A stretch of DNA of 64,000 bases from Spartobacteria bacterium (GTDB lineage Bacteria; Verrucomicrobiota; Verrucomicrobiia; Chthoniobacterales; UBA6821). Made by a program: the position numbers and the translations under genes. The notes beneath the pieces were generated by a model. That model worked only from the letters and a program-made list of their open reading frames with translations, was not told the DNA's origin and searched no databases. Below, one piece after another: positions 1 through 9,690 of this stretch (the stretch's first letter is position 1; each line of letters starts with the position of its first letter). The DNA lies in the NCBI GenBank assembly GCA_947471565.1, contig CANIVT010000001.1:346753-410752 (forward strand), given 5' to 3'.

Positions 1-88
1 ACGCTTTCAAATAAGGTACAAGCGATCCAAGAAGCGTGAGAGGATTGCATTCAGCACTGCGAAACCGTTAACTCGCACATTCAAGAAT
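1..88. other. Upstream region of uppP
   Basis: No gene is recognised here. The frame of uppP stays open back to the window edge, but the residues upstream of the ATG at 89 (basic, no membrane character) do not resemble the start of UppP proteins, so the ATG at 89 is preferred. No clear promoter was seen. Confidence 0.4.
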
Positions 89-949
89 ATGGAACCCACC
101 TTTCTCCAGATCCTCTTCCTAGGCATCGTCCAGGGAGCCGCAGAACTCCTCCCCGTTTCCAGCTCCGCCCATGTCATCGTTGCCGAAAAACTTCTCGGAC
201 TCGATCCTTCTTCCCCATCGATGACCTTCCTGCTGGTGATGCTCCACACCGGGACGATGGTCGCCGTGATCCTTTATTTCTGGAAGGCCTGGAAACGCAC
301 CTTTTTTTCCAATGCGGAGAACTTCCGCAAGATGATCCTCCACGTAGGATCGGCCACGGTCATGACGCTGCTGGTTGGTTTTTCACTTAAGCTTCTGATC
401 GAGAAAGTCATTCTCAGCGGCAGCAGTCATGATGAAATGGAAGACCTCTTCGGGCATCTTCCCCTGGTGGGAAGCGCCCTTCTGGCGGCAGGACTGCTGA
501 TTCTTGCAGCTGGATATCTGCGGGGCAAAAACGGACAGAAGGATATTTCGCTTACCTCCAGTCTCTGGATTGGCGCATCCCAGGGGGTCTGCCTTCCCTT
601 TCGAGGTCTCTCTCGCTCGGGGACGACCATCTCGACTGGCATGCTGCTAGGACTCTCCCGTCAACGTGTGGAGGAATTCAGCTTTGCCCTAGCCGTCGTG
701 ATCACGCCTCCCGCGATTGCCAAGGAACTGTTCCGATTGCTCAAATCCCATACTCCCGGCGCCTCCCCAGCCCACCTCGGGCACATGCTTGCCCCAGGAC
801 TGATCGGTATGCTCGGGGCCTTTGTCGCCGGCCTGCTCGCCTTGAAGCTTCTTTCACGCTGGCTGGAGAAAGGTCACTGGGCTTGGTTCGGCTGGTATTG
901 CGTCGGTTTTGCCGGATTCGTTTTCTTTCTCGCCTCACGGGGGTTCTGA
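89..949 (+). CDS. uppP: Undecaprenyl-diphosphatase UppP (BacA family)
   Basis: Integral membrane enzyme that dephosphorylates undecaprenyl pyrophosphate to recycle the lipid carrier for peptidoglycan and other envelope polymers. The 286-residue length and the many hydrophobic segments fit the family. The first signature, QGAAELLPVSSSAH, is at about residues 15-28, with Glu19 at the conserved catalytic position and Gln15 replacing the first Glu, as in many family members. The second signature, LSRSGTTI, is at about 174-181 with the conserved Arg176. It is preceded by PFRG instead of the usual PG, a small variation. The 3' end overlaps an alternative start of the following lipoprotein, but that gene most likely starts at 969. 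Function is inferred from both conserved motifs. Confidence 0.93.
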   Translation: MEPTFLQILFLGIVQGAAELLPVSSSAHVIVAEKLLGLDPSSPSMTFLLVMLHTGTMVAVILYFWKAWKRTFFSNAENFRKMILHVGSATVMTLLVGFSLKLLIEKVILSGSSHDEMEDLFGHLPLVGSALLAAGLLILAAGYLRGKNGQKDISLTSSLWIGASQGVCLPFRGLSRSGTTISTGMLLGLSRQRVEEFSFALAVVITPPAIAKELFRLLKSHTPGASPAHLGHMLAPGLIGMLGAFVAGLLALKLLSRWLEKGHWAWFGWYCVGFAGFVFFLASRGF

Positions 950-968
950 CGTCTATTCCACTCAACGC

Positions 969-1361
969 ATGAACAACTTTCTACGCCTCTTCTTACTTTC
1001 AGCCATTCTACTCGCAACCGGCTGTGCCTCTCAGTCAAAGGTAACCCTGCTGACCGCCGCAGGATTCCGGACCGTAGTCCCGAGCAGTCCGGCCCAGATC
1101 GCCCAGCTCAAATCGATGCCCCAATACAAGGTCATCCCGGTCGTGAAGAAGGGTAAAACCGCTTTTCTTTACGCCGACGCTGCTTCCAATGTGCTTCTGA
1201 TCGGCAATCAGAAACAGTACACCCAGTTCCAACAATACAACCTTCAGTACAAGATTCAGCAGGACAAGGAAGCAACGGCCGCCCTGAACGCGGACGCCAA
1301 CGCCGAGTGGAGCGCTTGGGGCGGGCTTGATGGACCGTTCTGGGGCCCCTGTTTCTACTAA
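969..1361 (+). CDS. Putative lipoprotein, paralogue of the next gene
   Basis: Unrecognised 130-residue secreted lipoprotein. The start at 969 is chosen because it gives a compact signal peptide (MNNFLRLFLLSAILLATGC) ending in a lipobox with the lipidated Cys at about residue 19; an in-frame start at 909 would add 20 hydrophilic residues overlapping uppP. The mature part carries the motif TAAGFRTVVPSSPAQIAQLKS, then a short beta-rich stretch containing FLYADAASNVLLIG, a Gln/Tyr-rich helix and a Trp-rich tail (EWSAWGGLDGPFWGP). The same order occurs in the next gene, so the two form a tandem duplicate. Function is unknown; envelope location is inferred from the lipobox. Confidence 0.75.
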   Translation: MNNFLRLFLLSAILLATGCASQSKVTLLTAAGFRTVVPSSPAQIAQLKSMPQYKVIPVVKKGKTAFLYADAASNVLLIGNQKQYTQFQQYNLQYKIQQDKEATAALNADANAEWSAWGGLDGPFWGPCFY

Positions 1362-1388
1362 GCCCAAGAGCTTCAAAGCGATCTCCTT

Positions 1389-1781
1389 ATGAAGCCCCTG
1401 CCGCTGATTCCCCTCGCCTGCCTTCTCATCTCTGGTTGCTCCAATATCGGCGAGAAACGAACCGAGCTCTCGGCGGCTGGTTTCCGGACCATCCCTGCGA
1501 CCACATCGGCGCAAATGGCGAAACTTATTACACTGAAATCATCCAAGGTGGTTCCCGTCACAGGAAAGCAGGGAACGATCTATGTCTTCGCAGACCAACA
1601 GAACAAGGCCCTGATGGTGGGAAGCCCTGCACAGTATCAGAAGTACCGTGCAATCAAGCTGCATCAGCAAAAGATCGACGAGCAGTTGCTTGATGCCCAA
1701 GTCAACATGGACAATGCCGATTGGTCGGCTTGGGGTCCCTATTCAAGCTGGGGATGGTCCGTGGCATCAGATCCCCTGTAA
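1389..1781 (+). CDS. Putative lipoprotein, tandem paralogue
   Basis: Also 130 residues, starting with a lipoprotein signal peptide (MKPLPLIPLACLLISGC, Cys at 17). It shares with the preceding protein the block SAAGFRTIPATTSAQMAKL, a VFADQQNKALMVG segment in the same position as LYADAASNVLLIG, a Gln-rich helix and the terminal Trp-containing DWSAWGPYSSWGW. The intergenic gap is 27 bp, so both are probably co-transcribed. No enzyme motif is seen. A small envelope lipoprotein family specific to this lineage is the best description. Confidence 0.75.
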   Translation: MKPLPLIPLACLLISGCSNIGEKRTELSAAGFRTIPATTSAQMAKLITLKSSKVVPVTGKQGTIYVFADQQNKALMVGSPAQYQKYRAIKLHQQKIDEQLLDAQVNMDNADWSAWGPYSSWGWSVASDPL

Positions 1782-1826
1782 CAGGGTTCCCACGCTCCCC
1801 CCTTTGTATAGAGTTTAGAGGAGAAC

Positions 1827-2375
1827 CTACTCGCTGGGGTAATAGCGGGTGATCTTGGTGCCCTGGAGGCCAAGCCCCCCCATCAATCCCTTCTGCCCCC
1901 AAATAAAGGCAGCGATTCCATGCTGGACCGAGGCCACCGACATGCTTCCCGACAAGCCCTGATCGCCCATCACCAGACCGGGAGCCGTACCGAGATCGAA
2001 CCCATCGCTTTTCTTAAGATACTTCAGGGAGTCCTCATCCATAAAGAGCAGGGCATAGGAGAGCTTCTGAATACCGGCCTGGATGCCGTAACCAGCGGAG
2101 GTCATGTTGTAGTATCCGGCCACCTGACCGTTCTTGAAGAGCACCCCATCCCCTCGCTGCGCTGCTACCATGAATCCTGCCTTCAGGACTTCTGGAAACA
2201 CAAGGACCGCAACCGCCTTTTCCCCGAGAGTTTGAGCCTTCGGGTTTTGATTGTAGAGATGATGCAGTGCCTTGATGGAAAGACGCTCGAGCTTCTCGGC
2301 TGAGTGGGCGGATACCTTGCCGGCGGAAGCGAGTGCAAAGGCCGTCATCAGAAATGCAATCAGGGTGTTTTTCAT
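1827..2375 (-). CDS. Secreted SYLF/YSC84-domain lipid-binding protein
   Basis: A 182-residue protein with an N-terminal signal peptide (about residues 1-23, ending in VSAHS). The remainder matches the SYLF (YSC84) pattern known from bacterial and eukaryotic lipid-binding proteins: an N-terminal helix, then AVAVLVFPEVLKAGFMVAAQRGDGVL, YYNMTSAGYGIQAGIQ, and the GLSGSMSVASVQHGI region. Bacterial members are exported and their role is poorly defined. It lies on the minus strand, 39 bp after another secreted minus-strand protein, probably in one transcript. Assignment to the family is fairly firm; the physiological role is not known. Confidence 0.8.
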   Translation of the reverse strand: MKNTLIAFLMTAFALASAGKVSAHSAEKLERLSIKALHHLYNQNPKAQTLGEKAVAVLVFPEVLKAGFMVAAQRGDGVLFKNGQVAGYYNMTSAGYGIQAGIQKLSYALLFMDEDSLKYLKKSDGFDLGTAPGLVMGDQGLSGSMSVASVQHGIAAFIWGQKGLMGGLGLQGTKITRYYPSE

Positions 2376-2414
2376 GTGTTTTCTGGGTTGTTTGATGAGT
2401 TAGGAATGTGTCCG

Positions 2415-2930
2415 TCAGCGGCGCAAATGCTCCTGCACGGAGGCGTTGTTATTGATCAAATCAAGAATCCGCTGACCAGAAAGGGGCTTTGTGGAAAGAC
2501 AGTCGAGATTACCGTCACGACCGATCACGGCCACGGAAAATTGACCCGCGACGTCATAGGAAGAGGCAACCGCGGTGGGATTGTTCACGGTAAGAAATGG
2601 AACATTAGAGGGGATGACACCCCCTTCGCTGGTGAAAGCCGCGAAACAGATCATCCCATCAGCCGCCAAACGCTCATATCGCCCTCTCAGTTCGGAAACC
2701 TGCTTTCGAAACGCCCTGTCCTTGGGCGATGGGGCGATCAGAAGGAGCACCGGCTTTCCTTTGAGAGAGGAGAGCGTGATCGTACGTCCCTCGGACGCTC
2801 CACCGGAAAAGGCTGGCGCCGCGCTGATGAGTGCCAAACCCTTCTTCTCCGCCGTCGCAGCGAGGACGGAAGAAGCCGCCAGCACGAGCACCATTCCTGC
2901 GGTCGCGAAATTGGGGATCGAGGTCGTCAT
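2415..2930 (-). CDS. Secreted thioredoxin-fold-like protein without a CXXC motif
   Basis: A 171-residue protein with a signal peptide (to about residue 25, AASSVLAA). The region from ITLSSLKGKPVLLLIAPSPKDRAFRKQVSELRGRY to FLTVNNPTAVASSYDVAGQFSVAVIGRDGNLDCLS has the strand-helix order of peroxiredoxin/TlpA-like thioredoxin folds, including the VIGRDG strand. The position normally holding the catalytic Cys pair reads APSPKD, so redox activity of the classical type is unlikely. Known relatives with this layout are annotated only as hypothetical or DUF proteins. Fold assignment is an inference. Confidence 0.6.
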   Translation of the reverse strand: MTTSIPNFATAGMVLVLAASSVLAATAEKKGLALISAAPAFSGGASEGRTITLSSLKGKPVLLLIAPSPKDRAFRKQVSELRGRYERLAADGMICFAAFTSEGGVIPSNVPFLTVNNPTAVASSYDVAGQFSVAVIGRDGNLDCLSTKPLSGQRILDLINNNASVQEHLRR

Positions 2931-2956
2931 CAGTGATGATTGGGAACAGGGATCCG

Positions 2957-3517
2957 TCAGACCGTCATGAGCTCCGCTTCTTTCACGGAGACATGCTTAT
3001 CGATAGATTCGACCTGCTTGTCGGTCAGTTTCTGGATCTCCTTCTCGGAGCGCTCCAGTTCGTCCTCGGTGATCTTTCCATCCTTCTGAAGCTTCTTGGC
3101 CCCGTCCATGGCCTCACGGCGGCAGGCGCGGACACGTACCCTGGATTCCTCCGCGAGCTTATTCACGGTGCGAACGAGATCCTTGCGGCGCTCCTCGGAG
3201 AGCTCCGGAATGCGCAGGCGGATCAGTTTGCCGTCTACGGCGGGATTGATGCCGATCTTGCTCTCCTGGATCGCCTTCTCAATGTCCTGGGTTGTGGAGG
3301 CATCGAAAGGTTGGATCACCAGCAGACGCGGCTCAGGCGCAGTGATCATGGCAAGCTGCTTCAGCTTCATGCTGCTTCCGTAGGCGGTGACATCGATGTT
3401 CTCGACAAGGGCCGGAGAGGCCTTCCCGGTGCGGATGGCGTTGAATTCATGCATCATGAATTCGACCGCTTTCTCCATGCCGGATTCGGCATCAAACAGG
3501 ACTTCTTCTGCGCTCAT
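2957..3517 (-). CDS. frr: Ribosome recycling factor
   Basis: Cytosolic factor that, with EF-G, splits post-termination ribosomes. The 186-residue length and full-length similarity fit the family: FMMHEFNAIRTGKASPALVENI near the N-terminus, the YGSSMKLKQLAMITAPEPRLLVIQPFD middle domain, and the C-terminal coiled helices with RRKDLVRTVNKLAEESRVRVRACRRE. It is the last gene of a minus-strand operon adk - zinc ribbon - fmt - pyrH - frr; the pyrH-frr adjacency is widespread in bacteria. The gap to pyrH is 36 bp. Confidence 0.96.
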   Translation of the reverse strand: MSAEEVLFDAESGMEKAVEFMMHEFNAIRTGKASPALVENIDVTAYGSSMKLKQLAMITAPEPRLLVIQPFDASTTQDIEKAIQESKIGINPAVDGKLIRLRIPELSEERRKDLVRTVNKLAEESRVRVRACRREAMDGAKKLQKDGKITEDELERSEKEIQKLTDKQVESIDKHVSVKEAELMTV

Positions 3518-3553
3518 GGTGGTGGTAGGTAAAGGGTTTGCGGTTGAGTGGTT

Positions 3554-4303
<750 letters not shown>

Positions 4304-4346
4304 GAGGTATGATGAAATCCGAGGAACCGCCCAAGGCAAAGCCAAA

Positions 4347-5294
4347 TCACGATGCACCATGCTCCTCAACAAGGAGAGCATGCCCCCGGGCGAAAGCGCC
4401 GGAATGCATCCTCCCCCCTCCCTCGGGTTGCACGCTCCCAAGAAGAAGACCGCCCTCGCCGCACGCCACAAGAACCCCGCGCGGATCAATCCTCAGGATT
4501 GATCCGGGCTTTCCAGAGGCATGTCGGGCGACAATGGCGGAATGAACCTTGATCATGATGACAGAGGAGTCCTCAAGAATCAGGTTAGCCACGGCTCCGG
4601 GACGGGGCTGGAGAGAGCGAATCTTTCGCTCCAACTCCACGGCCTGCCGACTCCAATCGAGTTGCGTGTCGGCCCTCAGGATTTTCCCCGTCACGGTGGC
4701 TTGGGACTCATCCTGCACATGACGCGGCGCCCCCCCCGAGGCGAGCAGTCGCAAGGCCTCCTCCAGGGCAACAGGAGAGATCAAAGACAGCTTCTCCGAC
4801 AGACTTCCCGCCGTCTCGCGACGACGGACTGAAAGGCGTTTTTCCAGGATCACGTCACCCGTGTCGAGCCCCTCGGCCATATGCATGATCGAGACACCAC
4901 TCTCCCGATCTCCGGAGGCAATGGCGGCTTGAATGGGCGAGGCGCCACGATGATGTGGTAGCAGCGAGGCATGGATGTTCAGACAGGCCATTGATGGGGT
5001 CTCCAGCAAGGCCTTGGGAAGAATTCTCCCGTACGCCATCGTCACCATAACCTCCGGTGCAAGATCACGGAACCAGTCCAGCACCCCGGGATCCCTGGGT
5101 GACTCCGGTTGCAACAGCGGTGTTTTCGGTGACAACCGGATCAGCTCCTCCTTGATCGCGGGAGCCTTAAGCTCGCGGCGGCGTCCTGCAGGCCGATCCG
5201 GCTGGCTGAGCACTCCAATCAGTTCATGTTTCTCAAGCAGATAACGCAGCGACGGAATCCCAATGTCCCCAGTACCGGCAAAAACAACCCTCAT
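4347..5294 (-). CDS. fmt: Methionyl-tRNA formyltransferase
   Basis: Formylates initiator Met-tRNA using 10-formyl-tetrahydrofolate. The 315-residue length is typical. The catalytic triad is visible: Asn106 and His108 in [17 protein letters not shown] and Asp144 in EGLDTGD. The C-terminal OB-fold-like domain is recognisable up to the end ([14 protein letters not shown]). It follows the zinc-ribbon gene by 5 bp and precedes pyrH by 43 bp. The matching initiator tRNA is encoded at 56399. Confidence 0.95.
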   Translation of the reverse strand: MRVVFAGTGDIGIPSLRYLLEKHELIGVLSQPDRPAGRRRELKAPAIKEELIRLSPKTPLLQPESPRDPGVLDWFRDLAPEVMVTMAYGRILPKALLETPSMACLNIHASLLPHHRGASPIQAAIASGDRESGVSIMHMAEGLDTGDVILEKRLSVRRRETAGSLSEKLSLISPVALEEALRLLASGGAPRHVQDESQATVTGKILRADTQLDWSRQAVELERKIRSLQPRPGAVANLILEDSSVIMIKVHSAIVARHASGKPGSILRIDPRGVLVACGEGGLLLGSVQPEGGGRMHSGAFARGHALLVEEHGAS

Positions 5295-5299
5295 CCGGA

Positions 5300-5536
5300 T
5301 CAGTGGGAAAATCGCGGAACAAGGGATCCCCTAGTCCGGCGAGCAGCAGAACGGTCCAACATCAACTCACCGGCAGTCACCTCGCGATGACCGAGCGAGG
5401 AGGAACAGCCGGTGCAAAGATAATCATAGAGCTCCTTGTCGGGCAGAACCAGAAGCAGGGACTCCCTCACCGGCATCGCTTTGGCGCACTTGGAGCAGTA
5501 CAGCGAGGAAGCGCGAAAGCTCTCGAACTGGCTCAT
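5300..5536 (-). CDS. Small zinc-ribbon-like protein, unknown function
   Basis: A 78-residue protein with two CXXC pairs (Cys14/Cys17 in YCSKCAK and Cys41/Cys44 in LCTGCSS), the spacing expected of a single zinc ribbon. No other motif is recognised. It lies 5 bp upstream of fmt and 38 bp downstream of adk on the same strand, so it is surely co-transcribed with translation and nucleotide genes. A role in RNA or protein binding is possible but not shown by the sequence. Confidence 0.65.
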   Translation of the reverse strand: MSQFESFRASSLYCSKCAKAMPVRESLLLVLPDKELYDYLCTGCSSSLGHREVTAGELMLDRSAARRTRGSLVPRFSH

Positions 5537-5574
5537 GGCTGCAGGGTGGGCTGGCCCGACACGGCCTTTTGCGC

Positions 5575-6168
5575 TCAGGCCGGAACCTCTTCGAGAAGTC
5601 CCTTGATGATCTCGTGAAGAACCCGGACTGGTGTCATGGTGGCGTCGATGTCATGACGGCGTGCCGAGGAGTAGTGTGCGAGCACTGGCTTGGACTCGGA
5701 ATCGTAGGTGGCAAGACGGCTGCGGATCAACTCCTCGTTGGCATCGTCCAGACGATTGTCGCGCAGCGCCCTTTTCTTGAGACGGGCGACGAGTTTGTCT
5801 CGATCGGGGCAGGAAAGATGGTATACGCGCCGCACATCGATAAGCTCCTCCATGAGAACGGCCTGGGCCACGTTGCGGGGAATGCCGTCGAGGATCAGAT
5901 AATCACGCTCTGGCTTGAACTTTCCCGATTCCGCGGTCTTGCGGACTGATTCATGCCAGAGCCGCACGGTCATCTCGTCAGGAACAAGCAGCCCCTTGCT
6001 GGAGTATTCGAGAAAAGCCGCCCCGAGTTCGCTCGTCGGGTCAAGCGACCGGAAAACATCCCCGCAGGCGCAGTGATAAAAACCGGGAATCTTGCCGAGG
6101 ATCTTGCCCTGGGTGCCCTTGCCGCTGCCGGGAGCGCCGAAAATGAGAATGGTTCGGTAACGTGACAT
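5575..6168 (-). CDS. adk: Adenylate kinase family nucleoside monophosphate kinase
   Basis: A 197-residue P-loop kinase transferring phosphate between ATP and AMP (or a related NMP). The P-loop GAPGSGKGT is at residues 11-19, the NMP-binding region contains CACGDVFRS, the conserved DGIPRN replaces the more common DGFPR, and the LID is short, with RLKKRALRDNRLDD in place of a long zinc-binding insertion. It appears to be the first gene of the adk-fmt-pyrH-frr operon; a divergent pilB-type gene starts 105 bp away. Substrate specificity for AMP is the family default and is inferred. Confidence 0.88.
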   Translation of the reverse strand: MSRYRTILIFGAPGSGKGTQGKILGKIPGFYHCACGDVFRSLDPTSELGAAFLEYSSKGLLVPDEMTVRLWHESVRKTAESGKFKPERDYLILDGIPRNVAQAVLMEELIDVRRVYHLSCPDRDKLVARLKKRALRDNRLDDANEELIRSRLATYDSESKPVLAHYSSARRHDIDATMTPVRVLHEIIKGLLEEVPA

Positions 6169-6273
6169 CTTTTCAATCTAGGGAAGCCGCCACGCAAAAT
6201 CAACGGCAAGGAACAAGGGTCCGTTGACAGTGATGGTCCTGATAGGGGATAGTGCCACCCCTCACTTTCCCCC

Positions 6274-7938
6274 ATGCCGGCCAACGACGAATACGTGATC
6301 GAGATCCTGAAGGATGTCGGCCTGATTAATCAGGATCAGGTCGATCACGTCGCCTCTCAGACAGCGGGCCTCCACATGGTCGACACCATGGTCAGGGAGG
6401 GCATCGTCAGCGCCGAGGACGTTGCACGGACCCTCGCCTCGCAGAACGGGATGGATTTCGTTGATCTCTCGCTGGTCACTCCGATCCCGGAACTGGTGGA
6501 TCTCCTCACCCCCGAGACGGCCAGACGCTACAGGACGGTTCCTGTCTCCGAACACGACGGTTCGGTCGTCATGGCGATCGCCGACCCGATGGATTTCGAG
6601 GCCTTTGACAGCATCGGCTTCCTACTCAAACGCCCCGTGGAATTCGTCTGTGCGATTCCCGCCCAGATCGAAGAAAAGCTCAATCGACTCTACCCTCTCG
6701 GTCTTGAGGAACTCACCAAGGGGGGATCGGAGATCGAGGTTGAGGAGGATGCTGGCGGGGATGACGACGCCCCGATCATCCGGATGGTTTCCAACCTTTT
6801 GATCGAGGCCCAGAACAACAGGGCGAGCGACATCCACATCGAACCGATGGAGAAACGCCTCCGCGTCCGCTTCCGCATCGACGGAAACCTCCAGGAGGTG
6901 CAGAGCCCGCCAAAAAAACTCCAGGCCGCCATCATCAGCCGACTCAAGATCATGACCGGCACGATGAGCATCGCGGAGAAGCGCGTCCCCCAAGACGGCC
7001 GCATTCAGATGAAGATGGGGGACAAGGTCGTCGATCTCCGCGTCAATTCCATCCCGACTGTCCACGGGGAGAGCATCGTTATGCGCGTGCTCGACAAATC
7101 CTCCCTCATGCTGGGCCTTCCGGAGCTTGGATTCCTCAGCGACGACCAGGCTCTTTTCGAGCGACTTGTCCAACTGCCCGACGGCATCATCCTGGTCACC
7201 GGTCCCACCGGATCCGGAAAGACGACCACTCTTTACGCCTGCCTGAACTACATGAACAAGCCCGACCGGAAAATCATCACGGTCGAGGAGCCTGTCGAAT
7301 ACCAGATGACCGGCATCAACCAGGTCCAGGTCAACTCCGAGATCGGCATGACCTTCCCCGCCGCCCTGCGCGCCATGCTCCGTCAGGCTCCGAACATCGT
7401 CATGCTCGGAGAAATCCGTGATGAGGAGACCGCTTCCATCGCGATCAATGCGTCCCTCACAGGTCACCTTGTGCTCTCGACACTCCACACCAACGATGCA
7501 CCGGGTGCGATCGCCCGTCTTGTCGACATCGGGGTGCAGCCATTTCTTGTCTCCAGCGCCGTGCGCGCCGTAATGGCCCAGCGACTCGTCCGCAAGCTCT
7601 GCGGGAACTGCAAGCAGCCCGGGGAACTCTCGGAATACGAGATGCAGGCACTTTCACTCGATGCAGCCCAGGTTGCCCGCGCCACCCCGATGAAGGCGGT
7701 CGGTTGTGACAAATGCAAGGGCAAGGGATACCGCGGCCGCATGGGAATCTTTGAGATTTTCGTCGCCGACGACGAGATGCGCCAGATGATCAATCGGAGC
7801 GCCACGACCATCCAACTCCGTCACCGGTGCCGCGAACTCGGGATGAGAACCCTCCGTGAAGACGGCATCCGCAAGGTGCTCGCCGGGATGACCACCGCAG
7901 ACGAGGTCATCTCCTCCACCATGGGAGACAGTCACTGA
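6274..7938 (+). CDS. pilB: PilB/GspE-type assembly ATPase (first of a pair)
   Basis: Hexameric secretion ATPase that drives type IV pilus or type II secretion pseudopilus assembly at the inner membrane. It has 554 residues. An N-terminal MshEN-like region (about residues 1-150) is followed by the ATPase domain: GPTGSGKTTTLY at 310-321, the Asp box around EEPVEYQMTGINQVQVN, Walker B in IVMLGEIRDEET, and the His box GHLVLSTLHTND. A tetracysteine zinc site is present (Cys443, Cys446, Cys478, Cys481). The next gene encodes a second, similar ATPase 4 bp downstream. PilB versus GspE cannot be decided from sequence alone. Confidence 0.9.
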   Translation: MPANDEYVIEILKDVGLINQDQVDHVASQTAGLHMVDTMVREGIVSAEDVARTLASQNGMDFVDLSLVTPIPELVDLLTPETARRYRTVPVSEHDGSVVMAIADPMDFEAFDSIGFLLKRPVEFVCAIPAQIEEKLNRLYPLGLEELTKGGSEIEVEEDAGGDDDAPIIRMVSNLLIEAQNNRASDIHIEPMEKRLRVRFRIDGNLQEVQSPPKKLQAAIISRLKIMTGTMSIAEKRVPQDGRIQMKMGDKVVDLRVNSIPTVHGESIVMRVLDKSSLMLGLPELGFLSDDQALFERLVQLPDGIILVTGPTGSGKTTTLYACLNYMNKPDRKIITVEEPVEYQMTGINQVQVNSEIGMTFPAALRAMLRQAPNIVMLGEIRDEETASIAINASLTGHLVLSTLHTNDAPGAIARLVDIGVQPFLVSSAVRAVMAQRLVRKLCGNCKQPGELSEYEMQALSLDAAQVARATPMKAVGCDKCKGKGYRGRMGIFEIFVADDEMRQMINRSATTIQLRHRCRELGMRTLREDGIRKVLAGMTTADEVISSTMGDSH

Positions 7939-7942
7939 CACC

Positions 7943-9634
7943 ATGAATCCGCATCAGGTCATCGAGGTCTTCAGGCGCTCCGGAACAGTGAGCGAACTCA
8001 CCGCCGAGGAGCTCCTCACCGAGGCGGTCAACTCCGGTCGCCCGATCGACGACATCATGGTCGAGCAGGGGATCGTGACGGAGGAGGCATTCGCCCAGAC
8101 ACTGGCCATGGATCTGGGGGTGGAGGCTGTCGACCTTTCCTCCTTCGAACCCCTCCCCGCGCTGCTTCATCTCGTCCCCTCGGGCATGGCCCGCCTCAAC
8201 GAGGTCATTCCGGTCACGGCCTCCGGCAATGTCCTCACGGTGGCGCTCGGCAATCCCCTCGACACCCAGGCCCTCGACGACCTCCGCTACACGCTGAACC
8301 GCGAGATCGTTCAGGTGGTAGCGCCCCGTCACCAGATCGAGAAACTGATTTCCGAACACTACGGAACCGAGGAGACCTCCATGGAGGACGTCCTCAAGCA
8401 GCTCGGGGAAGCGGAAGTCGCCGCGATCGATAATGCTGAGGAGGAATTCAACGCGGCTGCGGCTGCGGCGGAAGCCAACGCCACGCCGATCATCCGCTAC
8501 GTCAACCTGATCCTGGACCGCGCCGTTCAGGCCCAGGCAAGCGATATCCACTTCGAACCGTTCGAGAAGGAATTCAAGATCCGATACCGCGTCGACGGCG
8601 CACTCTACGAGATGGAGCCCCCTCCCCGGCATCTGGCGCTTCCGGTGACCTCCCGTATCAAGGTGATGTCCAACCTGAACATCGCTGAGCGACGCGTCCC
8701 TCAGGACGGCCGCATTCAGCGCCAGATTGGCGACAAGGTTGTCGACCTTCGCGTCTCCACGCTGCCCACCCAGTTTGGCGAGAGCGTCGTGCTCCGCGTG
8801 CTCGACCGCAGTGCCGTAAAACTCGATCTGGAGGCCCTCCAGATGCCGCCGGAAATCCACGAGTACATCCTCGAGACCATCGAGAAGCCCAACGGCATCT
8901 TCATCGTCACCGGACCGACAGGATCGGGAAAAACCACGACCCTCTACGCCTGCCTCAACAAGATCAACACGATCGACTCCAAGCTCCTCACCGCCGAGGA
9001 TCCCGTGGAATACGAAATCGACGGCATCATGCAGGTTCCCGTCAACGAGGGCATCGGCCTGACATTCGCCAAGGTACTCAGGGCCTTCCTCCGTCAGGAT
9101 CCCGACCGCATCATGATCGGGGAAACCCGTGACCTCGAAACAGCGACCATCGCCATCCAGGCCTCACTGACCGGTCACTTGGTCTTCACCACGCTCCACA
9201 CCAACGACTCCACGGGTGCCGTTTCCCGACTTGTCGACATGGGAGTGGAACCCTTCATGATCTCGGCCTCCCTGGAAGGAGTGCTCGCCCAGCGACTCGT
9301 GCGGCGCATCTGTAGCCGCTGCAAGACTCCCTACGAACCCGATGAGGCTGTTCTTGGGAGGCTCGGCCTGACCCCCCATGACATCGGCGACAAGACCTTC
9401 TACTACGGCAAAGGCTGCGCCGAGTGCAACAACACCGGGTACAAGGGACGAAAGGGCCTCTACGAACTCCTCAAGGTCACCGACCCCATCCGGACGCTGA
9501 TCAACGAAAAGGCCCCCAATGTGGTTCTCCGCCAGAAAGCCATGGAATTGGGCATGAGTACTTTGAGAGCTGACGGACTGAGGTGCATCTTCGACGGCAT
9601 CACGACCATCGAGGAAGTCCTCAAGTACACCTGA
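7943..9634 (+). CDS. PilB/GspE-type assembly ATPase (second of a pair)
   Basis: A 563-residue paralogue of the preceding ATPase with the same architecture: MshEN-like N-terminus, Walker A GPTGSGKT at 324-331, Walker B region RIMIGETRDLET, GHLVFTTLHTND, and a tetracysteine site (Cys457, Cys460, Cys492, Cys495). An Ala-rich linker (EEEFNAAAAAAEANA) lies between the N-terminal and catalytic parts. The 4-bp spacing means strict co-expression with the first copy. Two ATPases may serve different machines (pilus and secretion) or work as a heteromeric motor; the sequence does not decide. Confidence 0.9.
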   Translation: MNPHQVIEVFRRSGTVSELTAEELLTEAVNSGRPIDDIMVEQGIVTEEAFAQTLAMDLGVEAVDLSSFEPLPALLHLVPSGMARLNEVIPVTASGNVLTVALGNPLDTQALDDLRYTLNREIVQVVAPRHQIEKLISEHYGTEETSMEDVLKQLGEAEVAAIDNAEEEFNAAAAAAEANATPIIRYVNLILDRAVQAQASDIHFEPFEKEFKIRYRVDGALYEMEPPPRHLALPVTSRIKVMSNLNIAERRVPQDGRIQRQIGDKVVDLRVSTLPTQFGESVVLRVLDRSAVKLDLEALQMPPEIHEYILETIEKPNGIFIVTGPTGSGKTTTLYACLNKINTIDSKLLTAEDPVEYEIDGIMQVPVNEGIGLTFAKVLRAFLRQDPDRIMIGETRDLETATIAIQASLTGHLVFTTLHTNDSTGAVSRLVDMGVEPFMISASLEGVLAQRLVRRICSRCKTPYEPDEAVLGRLGLTPHDIGDKTFYYGKGCAECNNTGYKGRKGLYELLKVTDPIRTLINEKAPNVVLRQKAMELGMSTLRADGLRCIFDGITTIEEVLKYT

Positions 9635-9690
9635 GGCTCGGCGCTATTTCTTCCGGAGAAACCCGGAAATCATACAGCGGATCCCCCTAC

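Noticed and set aside
2304..2936. A 210-codon plus-strand frame over the two secreted minus-strand genes
   Set aside because: Overlaps two better supported genes with signal peptides and lacks any recognisable feature.
6622..8860. Long minus-strand frames opposite the two PilB-type genes
   Set aside because: Mirror frames of conserved ATPase genes with no protein-like features.
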